From: Lewinellaceae bacterium
Lineage (GTDB): Bacteria > Bacteroidota > Bacteroidia > Chitinophagales > Saprospiraceae
DNA: 64,000 nt
Direction: 5' to 3'
Assembly (NCBI GenBank): GCA_020636075.1
Contig: JACJYO010000003.1
Span: 1-64,000, forward strand
The stretch's first letter is position 1, and every line of letters begins with the position of its first letter. The position numbers and the translations under genes were made by a program. Below the pieces are notes generated by a model that did no database searches, was not told the origin of the DNA, and was given only the letters and a program-made list of their open reading frames with translations. This document shows positions 17,877 through 25,333 of the stretch, one piece after another.

Positions 17877-19775
17877 ATGCATTTCCGCGCAACAATTATA
17901 TTGCTTGCATGGTCCTGGACTACGGTAGTAGCGCAACAACAAATTGTGCGCTACTACCATCCGCTCTTTTCACCGACACTTAGCCAGCAGGCCAGTGGCC
18001 CCATCGGTGTGATTCGCGCACTTGTTGTAGGGATCGATAAATACCAACACGGAAGTCCTATCCCCGCGGGGCATGCCCGACGCGATGCCGAAGCCTTTGC
18101 AGCCTTTTTAAAAACACCTGCCGGTGGTACGGTCGCCTGGACGGATCTTGTGCTGCTCACCAATGAGCAGGCGACATCGGCACGGGTAACCGATGCCTTG
18201 GACTGGATGGTCAGTGAAAGTCGCCTGGGCGATAAAATCATTGTGTTTTTTAGCCTCCAGGGCCTGCTGACCGGCCACAACGATGCACAGTTACTTTTCT
18301 ACGATGCCGCCCCGCAACCTCCACAGACCAGCTACCTGGAATTGTCACGCCTGTTCAGCCTGTTGGGTACAGCCGGCAGCCGGCAAAATACCCGGATCTT
18401 TACCGCCGTTGAGCTCCAGTTGCGCAATCCGGACGACGCTAAGCCGGAAGCCTGGACCGGCAGTGCACGACGCGGAGGGCTGTTTACTGAAAAAATAGCC
18501 CTTCAGGCATTCTCGGCAGACTCGGCAGCAAACTCAATTACCCTCGGAAATGCCCTGTTGCGCGGCCTGCTCGGAATGGCGGATGCAAACAGCGACGAGC
18601 AAGTGCATGCTCCCGAATTATTGGAATTTCTGAGAATGCCTCCGGCAAAACAACCGGCAGCAATTCCGCTGTATGGCCTGCTTGCCTTTTCAGACCGCCA
18701 GGAGTGGTTGAGCAAAAGCAGCACGCACACACGGGATAAATTAATTCGCGGGGTTGAGAGCCCGGGCACTGCGATTCTTCAACTGGAAGTCAAGTCGCTC
18801 GACCGGTTTATTTCTGAACATGCCGACCAGCACGCACAACGCTGGTACGAAGACTTTATCCTGGCTATCCGGCTCGGACAACTCATTGATCCGCCGGATC
18901 GCTGCGCAGCGGCCTTGCTCGACAGTTTATTGCAGGTTGAAGCGTTAACGCCGGTTCGCAGGCAGCTCGAACGCCGCATGGCAGTCGGTTACCTCGATGA
19001 ATCACAACAGGCCATCAATGCCTACCTGCAAACCAGTGCGCAAGAGCTGGTGCGCCGCCGTAAAGACCAGGATCACTACCAGCGTTATCCATTGTATATG
19101 GCCCGCGCACTGGATATTCTGGGTGAAGGCAATTTTATGGCGCCCTTGCTAAATCTTAAACGGTTGTATTTTGAAGCCCTGGCCTTGCGGCTCGAAGCAC
19201 AGCAAACCGGGGATACAGTGCTGTTGCCAGCACAGGCCATGATCAAACTCTGGCAGGCTGTGGCCATTGAGCCGGAGGCCGCATTTGTGTACAATGAGAT
19301 GGGCGTTGTCAGTTTCATCATGAAACAATACGAGGCTGCGGAAAACTATTTTCAGCTGGCCCTCGACCGCTCACCTACCTGGGGCATCCCGCAGGCCAAC
19401 CAGAGCTTGAGCTTGCTTCGCCGGGACCTACTGCCCGAAGCCAGAGATGCCGGGATCAAGGCGATAAGCCTGAGTTCATGGAACCCGCAACCCTATCAAA
19501 TTTTGGCCGAAGTGTACATGAAAATGGGCGACTTGCCAACGGCTGCCGACATGTACCGACGTGTGCTGAAACTGGACCCCGAAAACGCCCTCGCGCATTA
19601 CAATTTGGCTTGCTTGCATGCATTACAGGGTCGACCGGAGCTCGCATTAACATCCCTGGAACAAGCTTTTAAGTACGGCTATTATGATGAAAAACATGTC
19701 CGGGAAGATGCCGACCTGAGTACCCTGCACGGAACTGCTGCCTTTGAAAAACTAATGGCGCGGGTGTTTAAGTAA
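17877..19775 (+). CDS. Secreted pseudo-caspase with short TPR region
   Basis: The 632-residue protein has a signal peptide (about 1-20, ending VVAQ) and the same plan as the active paralogs: RALVVGIDKYQ, ARRDAEAFAAFL, the helical module ESQQAINAYL and YPLYMARALDILG, then TPRs to the C-terminus. Both catalytic positions are lost. SGHGD is replaced by SLQGL, so the His position is Gln128, and TDACRAG is replaced by TAVELQL, so the Cys position is Glu179. The Asp-rich loop survives as DANSDEQVHAPE. The scaffold and reading frame are otherwise intact, which argues for a retained non-catalytic role, such as regulator or adaptor of the active paralogs, rather than decay. That role is inference. Confidence 0.88.
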   Translation: MHFRATIILLAWSWTTVVAQQQIVRYYHPLFSPTLSQQASGPIGVIRALVVGIDKYQHGSPIPAGHARRDAEAFAAFLKTPAGGTVAWTDLVLLTNEQATSARVTDALDWMVSESRLGDKIIVFFSLQGLLTGHNDAQLLFYDAAPQPPQTSYLELSRLFSLLGTAGSRQNTRIFTAVELQLRNPDDAKPEAWTGSARRGGLFTEKIALQAFSADSAANSITLGNALLRGLLGMADANSDEQVHAPELLEFLRMPPAKQPAAIPLYGLLAFSDRQEWLSKSSTHTRDKLIRGVESPGTAILQLEVKSLDRFISEHADQHAQRWYEDFILAIRLGQLIDPPDRCAAALLDSLLQVEALTPVRRQLERRMAVGYLDESQQAINAYLQTSAQELVRRRKDQDHYQRYPLYMARALDILGEGNFMAPLLNLKRLYFEALALRLEAQQTGDTVLLPAQAMIKLWQAVAIEPEAAFVYNEMGVVSFIMKQYEAAENYFQLALDRSPTWGIPQANQSLSLLRRDLLPEARDAGIKAISLSSWNPQPYQILAEVYMKMGDLPTAADMYRRVLKLDPENALAHYNLACLHALQGRPELALTSLEQAFKYGYYDEKHVREDADLSTLHGTAAFEKLMARVFK

Positions 19776-19908
19776 CCCGGGACTCTGCCCCGGCTAATAA
19801 TTTTTAAACACAAAACTCAAACAGGAAAAGCACCTTCCAACAAAGAATAAAAAAGAAAGCGTTCGTTTCCACGACACGTTTAATGCTGGCGTCTATTGCA
19901 CCTCAACA

Positions 19909-21138
19909 TCAATCCTCCAGTTCCCTGGCCGCCTTTACCGAAGGCCGCATCCAGAACCACAGGGCTGCGAAAGCCAGAATGAGCACTACCGGCAACACCC
20001 CTACATTTGATAAAGTGGCTTGCCCGGCAGCAAGATTGGCTGCTTCTTCGGTAAGTCCGTCGAGGTTGGCCTTGGCGAGGTTGTCGTCAAACCAGCCCCC
20101 GATAACCGGCTGGAACATCCCAGTAGCCAGCATGCCTACGCCGCCAATGACCGAAAGGCCCAGCGCGCCGCTTTTAGGAATATACTCGGCTACAAATCCC
20201 AGCATGGTCGGCCAGAAATAACAAACACCTACGGCAAACACTGCGGCAGCGCCCCACGTTGCCCATCCCTGGGCGTGGCTCAGGGCAAACAAGCCCAACG
20301 TAGCAAATACCGCAGACCCCAGGAGCATGCCGGTTGGATTGAGCCGGTGCACCACTGGCCCCGCGTAAAAACGCCCGAAGGCCATAATGCCGTTGATAAA
20401 AGCCAGTACCAGCAACGGCGCTACGCCTACGCTTTTCAATAGGGAGTCAATCCATTGTCCGGTGCTGAGTTCGGTATTCGCCGTAAGCACCATGCAGGCA
20501 GCCATGAAGTAGAACAAGGGGTTGGCAAAAACCGCCTTGAACATCTCGCCTGCGCTCACACCTTGCTCAACCCGTTCGGTACGCGGAAACGATTCGCTGT
20601 AAAACAGATAGCCGTAGATCAGGGTAGGGATCAAAATAATGGCACATTGGGCGCGCCAGCCCAAACCTGCCGAAGCCATCAAATAACCGGCTATGGCGCC
20701 GATCACGATGCCGCCCGGGAACCATACGTGAAATTTATTGAGCATAGTTGTTTTGCGCTCGGGATACAGGCTGGCTACCATGGGGTTGCAGGCAGCCTCC
20801 ACCGAACCGTTGGCAAAACCAACGAGGAAGGTGCTGATCAGCAGGGTCCAAAAGCCGCCGGCAAACACCGTAAGTAACAACCCGAGCAGGTGTGTTGCAA
20901 AAGCAATGACCAACATCCGGCGCATTCCGATGGTGTCGAGGATCATGCCGCCCAGAATTGTTGCAGCCGGGAATCCGTAGAAGGCCATGGAGGTGATAAC
21001 ACCGACTTCCTGGTAGGTCAGTCCGAACTCGGTTTTCCAGCCATCGAGCATACCCGCCCGTATGGCAAATGTCATGGCAGTGGTTACCAGAGCAATACAG
21101 GAGGCATTGAAAAGCCGCCCGGCGTGGATATTGGACAT
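19909..21138 (-). CDS. Major facilitator superfamily transporter
   Basis: The 409-residue protein has about twelve predicted membrane helices with few long polar segments, as usual for MFS carriers. GGMILDTIGMRRML near residue 63 matches the MFS loop 2-3 signature (G-x-L-x-D-x-x-G-x-R/K). The substrate cannot be read from the sequence; sugar or organic-anion uptake is possible. It stands alone on the minus strand, convergent with the pseudo-caspase gene. A TACATTTG -7 box lies 35 bp upstream of the ATG. Expected location is the inner membrane. Confidence 0.85.
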   Translation of the reverse strand: MSNIHAGRLFNASCIALVTTAMTFAIRAGMLDGWKTEFGLTYQEVGVITSMAFYGFPAATILGGMILDTIGMRRMLVIAFATHLLGLLLTVFAGGFWTLLISTFLVGFANGSVEAACNPMVASLYPERKTTMLNKFHVWFPGGIVIGAIAGYLMASAGLGWRAQCAIILIPTLIYGYLFYSESFPRTERVEQGVSAGEMFKAVFANPLFYFMAACMVLTANTELSTGQWIDSLLKSVGVAPLLVLAFINGIMAFGRFYAGPVVHRLNPTGMLLGSAVFATLGLFALSHAQGWATWGAAAVFAVGVCYFWPTMLGFVAEYIPKSGALGLSVIGGVGMLATGMFQPVIGGWFDDNLAKANLDGLTEEAANLAAGQATLSNVGVLPVVLILAFAALWFWMRPSVKAARELED

Positions 21139-21172
21139 GGGAAGTTTGTTTTGTTTTGAAAAGTTGGTCGGC

Positions 21173-21180
21173 CAAATGTA
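21173..21180 (-). promoter_or_regulatory. Candidate -7 box (TACATTTG) for the MFS gene
   Basis: Read on the minus strand it fits TAnnTTTG and lies 34 bp before the ATG. No clear -33 element is visible. Confidence 0.35.
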
Positions 21181-21278
21181 AAAAGTCCACTGGCGATTTC
21201 CGGAAATTCTACCCCCGGCTTTTCATTTTTTTACCAAAAACAAGCATGCGGCGCACGCTTTTCTTTCTGCTGAAAAGA

Positions 21279-21307
21279 TTGAAAATATCTTGATCAGGGC
21301 ACTTTTG
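21279..21307 (+). promoter_or_regulatory. Candidate promoter of the fasciclin lipoprotein gene
   Basis: A TTG (21279-21281) is followed after 18 bp by CACTTTTG (21300-21307), close to the Bacteroidota TTG/TAnnTTTG arrangement. The implied leader is about 105 nt. Confidence 0.4.
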
Positions 21308-21418
21308 TTTAATAATGTCAAAATTAATTTAGGACATGCTTAAACAAAACAGGAGCCAAACCGTTTGAACCCGTGATTTTCAAAACCAAACACTCACTTA
21401 AACAAATATTCCTAAACA

Positions 21419-22354
21419 ATGAAAAAGTTATTTCTTCTCCTGTTCCTGTCTTTGAGCACGGGTTTGCTCTTTACCGCTTGTAATGATGATGATGACAATA
21501 CCCCGCAGTCCGTCGTAGACCTGGCGCAAAGCAATGCCGATTTAAGTATTTTGGTGGACGCGCTTGTACGCGCCGATCTCGTAACGACACTGGATGGGCC
21601 CGGTCCGTTTACCGTATTGGCCCCGACCAATGCAGCATTTACCACGCTGCTGTCCAATCTTGGTTTCAACAGCCTGAATGATGTACCGGTAGACGTGTTG
21701 CGCAACATTTTGCTCAACCACGTGATCAGCGGGGATGTCCGTTCCGGCGCATTGACGACAGGCTACGTCAGCACCCTGGCCAAAGGCCCGAACGACAGTC
21801 CGATCAGCTTGTACGTAGATGTGACCAGCGGAGTGAAATTCAACGGAACGGCAACCGTGACCACAGCCGATGTCGTTGGTACGAACGGTGTGGTCCATAT
21901 CATCGACCAGGTAATTACGATTCCGACAGTCGTAACACACGCACTGAGCAATCCCAACTTTTCCATTTTGGTGGCTGCCCTGACACGTGCCGATCTGGGC
22001 GTGGATTATGTCAGCCTGCTCTCCGGCAACGGGCCCTTCACCGTGTTTGCCCCGACCAATGATGCATTCACCGCCTTGCTGACCGAACTGGGCGCCAACA
22101 GTCTGAACGACATTCCGGCCGCTACGCTCAATTCGGTGTTGCAATACCACGTGGTCAGTGGCGCCAATGTGCGTTCGACGCAACTGACAAACGGCCAGCA
22201 GGTGACAACCTATCAGGGAGGAACCTTTACCATCGACTTGAGCGACGGAGCAAAAATTACAGATGGTCAAAACCGCGTAACGTCGATCATCGCGGTCGAT
22301 GTTCAGGGCGGGAATGGTGTGGTACACGCTATTGACCGGGTGATTCTGCCGTAA
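21419..22354 (+). CDS. Fasciclin (FAS1) repeat lipoprotein
   Basis: The 311-residue protein has a lipoprotein signal with lipobox LFTAC (Cys21) followed by an acidic DDDD stretch. Two FAS1 domains follow (about 35-170 and 175-310). Each has the signature GPFTVLAPTNAAF or GPFTVFAPTNDAF, an NxLxxHVxSG or LQYHVVSG segment, and a C-terminal GVVHxID box. FAS1 domains mediate adhesion and extracellular binding; here the protein is expected on the outer membrane surface or in the periplasm. It is a single gene convergent with the LRR gene, with a bidirectional hairpin between them. Confidence 0.93.
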   Translation: MKKLFLLLFLSLSTGLLFTACNDDDDNTPQSVVDLAQSNADLSILVDALVRADLVTTLDGPGPFTVLAPTNAAFTTLLSNLGFNSLNDVPVDVLRNILLNHVISGDVRSGALTTGYVSTLAKGPNDSPISLYVDVTSGVKFNGTATVTTADVVGTNGVVHIIDQVITIPTVVTHALSNPNFSILVAALTRADLGVDYVSLLSGNGPFTVFAPTNDAFTALLTELGANSLNDIPAATLNSVLQYHVVSGANVRSTQLTNGQQVTTYQGGTFTIDLSDGAKITDGQNRVTSIIAVDVQGGNGVVHAIDRVILP

Positions 22355-22381
22355 GGCAACAACTTCGGTTACACTTTACAT

Positions 22382-22421
22382 TAATGGGGTACATTTCACC
22401 TAGCGGAAATGTACCCCATTA
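22382..22421. terminator. Bidirectional hairpin between convergent genes
   Basis: A perfect 16-bp stem (22382-22397 with 22406-22421) has an 8-nt loop. It lies between the stop codons of the FAS1 and LRR genes, as expected for a shared terminator. It lacks a strong U-tract. Confidence 0.7.
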
Positions 22422-22469
22422 GCATTTTGAGAATTTCAGGTACCCAATATTGACTGGAATAACCAGCGA

Positions 22470-24650
22470 TTACTGCTTGACAATTTTTTCCCGCCAGGTG
22501 GTACCATCTGAAAATTGAACAAGGAGCCAGTACATCCCGGCAGTGTGCCCGGTGAGGTCGAGCCGCAAGTTTTGACCGGCAAGCTCCTGCTTCGCTACCA
22601 TTCTCCCGGTAAGGTCGAGGATGGTTATTTGCCCGGCAACGGCTTTGTCAAACACAAGAGCGATTTCACCAGTGGTTGGGTTTGGAAATAGGGAACCGAA
22701 GCCCGGGCGGTTGGAGGTAACAGCGGTACTACCCCCGTCAGTTGTTTGTATCGAGGTTTTTTTTGTGCTTTTAGCTTGAACGTACCCGTCGGTATCCGTT
22801 GGGTTTTTCACCATAAGCAAGGTACGGCTACAGGCAGCTTCCACTTCGGCCTGGGAATTGCAGCCGACTTGGTTGTTTTCAAAATCCGCTATACCGCCAT
22901 TGTCTAAATATGCGCAAATTCCCGCCGTGGCGCATAAGCTAAGTGCCGGATTATCCGAAACTTCGAAAAAACCACCGACGCTGGTCAGGCTATTCAAGCC
23001 ATTGAGGCTGGTGAGTACCGTATTCAGGGAAATATCAAAATCGCCACCTACGGAAGTCAGACTGTTCAGACCGGCCAAACTGGCAAGCGCCGTATTCTGC
23101 TCAATGGTAAAATCGCCGCCCACGGTGTTCAAGCTGTTCAGGCCGTTCAGGCTCGTAAGCGCATTGTTGGCGAACAAATCGACATCTGTTCCAATATAAG
23201 TCACAGCGTTCAGGCCAGCCAGGTTAATGAGCAATGGATTCAGTTCAACTTCGACAGCTCCATTGATCGTGCTGAGTGCATCGAAACCGTTCATAGTGAC
23301 CAGGGCATTGTTCAGACCGACCAAGAAATCACCTCCGACCACCGTCAGGCTCCTGAATCCGGAGATCGCGGTAAGCGCCGGGTTTAGTTCGATCACCAGG
23401 CTTCCACCGATCGTCGTCAGGTTGTTCAGCCCGTTGAGATTTGGTAGTGCATCGTTGCTGAACACATTAAAATCAAGGCCAACCGATGTCAGGTTATTCA
23501 AGCCATTCAAATTAGCCAGCAGGGGGTTCAATTCAATTTCCAGGCTTCCTCCAATGGTCAGCAGACTGCTCAATGCATTGATATTTAGCAAGGCTGTATT
23601 GGTAGAAATAGCCAGATCTGTTCCAATGGCAGCGATGTTATTCAGGCCATTGAAGTTAGAAAGCACCGGATTCAGTTCGATTTCCAGACCACCGCCTATG
23701 GCCGTCAGGCCGGCCAACGCTGTAATATTAGCCAACAGGGGATTCAGTTCGATGCCGAGGTCGCCGTCCAGCATTGTGAGGTTTTGCAAGCCATTCAGGT
23801 TTTTCAGCGTTGCATTTTCGACAATTCCGAGGCCACCGATTCCGATATGTGTGAGGTTGCTCAGAGCGTTCAGGTTGGTTAGTTTCGGATTGAGTTCGAG
23901 CGCAAGCTCTCCACCGATTGACGTTAGATTGTTCAGGCCGTTCAGATTGGTCAGACTGTTGTTGCTCATGATGAGCAGGTCGCCAGACAGGGTAGTTAGG
24001 CCGGCTAAGCCCGAAAGGTTAAGCATTAAGGGGTTGAAGGAAATTTCAATGCCATCGCCAACATACGTCAGGGCGGCAAGGGCAGAGCTGTTGGTCAGAA
24101 CGTCGTTTCCTGAAATAACCAGTTCACCGTCAATATTGTTGAGTGCTTGCAAGCCGTTGAGGCCGGTGAGTTGAGGATTGTTGAGTATGTCCATTCCGCC
24201 ACCAACCGTTTGCAAAGCAGTTAATCCGGCGAAATTTTTCAGGAGCGCATTTCCGTCCACAATCAAGTCGCCAGGCAATGCGCTAATATTTTGGAGGCCA
24301 TTCAGGTTGGTAATTTTGTCGTTGTTAACGATTTCGATACTTTCCGCGTTGGCCAAATTGCTCAGGCCGCTCAAATTGTTCAGTAAGGGATTGTTGGCAA
24401 TTACCAGTTCGTCTTCCACCGTAACCAGTTGGCGCAGGCCGTTCAGGTTGTTGATGTTGGTATTTGCACCACCGCCGATGGTCAGCACGCCTGCAATTGT
24501 GGTGCAATTGGGATAGGTGGCGCCAAATTGATTCACTTGGGCCTGTGTTGTCAGGGTTACATCGCCGGTGGGGCATTGACCATACAAGTTTGGATTCAGG
24601 AGGAGAGCAACGGCCAGTGAGGCAAGGGTTGGTAAGGCAAGAAATTTCAT
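22470..24650 (-). CDS. Secreted leucine-rich-repeat protein with T9SS sorting domain
   Basis: The 726-residue protein has a signal peptide (about 1-24) and then roughly twenty repeats of 23-24 residues with the theme LNGLNNLTSIGGxLxIxxNP, spanning about 50-600. This resembles the receptor L-domain/LRR solenoids common in Bacteroidota surface proteins. The C-terminal ~75 residues form a type A T9SS sorting domain: LFPNPTTGEIALVF, ILDLTGRMV, and a final GMYWLLVQF...EKIVKQ. Known of the family: such domains route proteins through the T9SS to the cell surface. Binding target unknown. The repeats give a DNA period of about 69-72 bp, so the region could expand or contract by recombination. Confidence 0.92.
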   Translation of the reverse strand: MKFLALPTLASLAVALLLNPNLYGQCPTGDVTLTTQAQVNQFGATYPNCTTIAGVLTIGGGANTNINNLNGLRQLVTVEDELVIANNPLLNNLSGLSNLANAESIEIVNNDKITNLNGLQNISALPGDLIVDGNALLKNFAGLTALQTVGGGMDILNNPQLTGLNGLQALNNIDGELVISGNDVLTNSSALAALTYVGDGIEISFNPLMLNLSGLAGLTTLSGDLLIMSNNSLTNLNGLNNLTSIGGELALELNPKLTNLNALSNLTHIGIGGLGIVENATLKNLNGLQNLTMLDGDLGIELNPLLANITALAGLTAIGGGLEIELNPVLSNFNGLNNIAAIGTDLAISTNTALLNINALSSLLTIGGSLEIELNPLLANLNGLNNLTSVGLDFNVFSNDALPNLNGLNNLTTIGGSLVIELNPALTAISGFRSLTVVGGDFLVGLNNALVTMNGFDALSTINGAVEVELNPLLINLAGLNAVTYIGTDVDLFANNALTSLNGLNSLNTVGGDFTIEQNTALASLAGLNSLTSVGGDFDISLNTVLTSLNGLNSLTSVGGFFEVSDNPALSLCATAGICAYLDNGGIADFENNQVGCNSQAEVEAACSRTLLMVKNPTDTDGYVQAKSTKKTSIQTTDGGSTAVTSNRPGFGSLFPNPTTGEIALVFDKAVAGQITILDLTGRMVAKQELAGQNLRLDLTGHTAGMYWLLVQFSDGTTWREKIVKQ

Positions 24651-24849
24651 AAGCGAAGAATATTAGGATGAATGGATAGCTGCACCAAATCCCGTCTCCC
24701 AAAGGAGATTTTGTTGTGCACCTCAAAAGTGTGCGCAGTGCCAAATGTCAGCCAAGTTTATATCGCCGAGAAAGGAGTAAATATGGGTTGAGCGGGTAAA
24801 AGCGCGCCTCGAATGGCGCCGGGCAAAAGCAGGCCAACCGCTAAAATGC

Positions 24850-25090
24850 GGAGGGATTAACCCTTAGCCACCAACGTAAGGGTTAAGAGGGGGTGTACAA
24901 CTTTTAAAATTTCAAATTTTTCCTTTCAAATTTCAAATAGAGCACTTTGTGAACATCCTTTTTATTTGAAATTGGAAATTGGAAAAGAAAAATTGGAAAA
25001 GGGTTTAGCCCTCTGGTTCCTTAAGTTGATGGCTATGGAGATTAACCCTTAGCCTCCAACGTAAGCAACCAGAGGGGGTGTACAACTTTT
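24850..25090. repeat. Pair of imperfect direct repeats around an AT-rich spacer
   Basis: Units at 24850-24905 and 25037-25090 share more than 40 aligned bases. The second is also the right arm of a long imperfect hairpin with the bases starting near 25009 (CCCTCTGGTT pairs with AACCAGAGGG). Confidence 0.6.
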
Positions 25091-25129
25091 CAAATTTCCA
25101 ATTTGAAAAGTCCCCCCCTCGTAACCCAT

Positions 25130-25170
25130 AAAAAGAGCCCCCCGGCTGCTAGGTCGGGGGGCTCTTTTTA
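25130..25170 (-). terminator. Strong intrinsic terminator
   Basis: A perfect 15-bp stem (25130-25144 with 25155-25169) has A5 on the left and T5 on the right, so it can work in both directions. It most likely ends the PorW/SprE-like gene transcribed from the right. Confidence 0.85.
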
Positions 25171-25333
25171 TACCAATACGCTTGGAAAAATTTCAGCAGA
25201 AAGCAACAGCACTGTCCATGTCAAACCCCCATGCTGGTTGCTGTTCCACATGCTTAAAACTTGACGGCCTGTAGCATAAAGCCAGCATACAGGAAGTTCG
25301 CTGTTTTATATTCAGCGCACTTTTTCATGCCGA

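Larger units (their letters stand above)
24651..25333. other. 683-bp intergenic region with imperfect repeats
   Basis: No gene is recognised. Two related copies of a block lie at 24850-24905 and 25037-25090. Both contain TTAACCCTTAGCC, CCAACGTAAG and GGGGGTGTACAACTTTT. The first copy has its own 10-bp inverted repeat (24857-24866 with 24877-24886). The right half holds the terminator of the PorW-like gene. Confidence 0.6.

Noticed and set aside
23000..24450. Regular repeats that might suggest a CRISPR array
   Set aside because: The period of about 70 bp encodes leucine-rich repeats in one continuous frame; there are no unique spacers between identical repeats.
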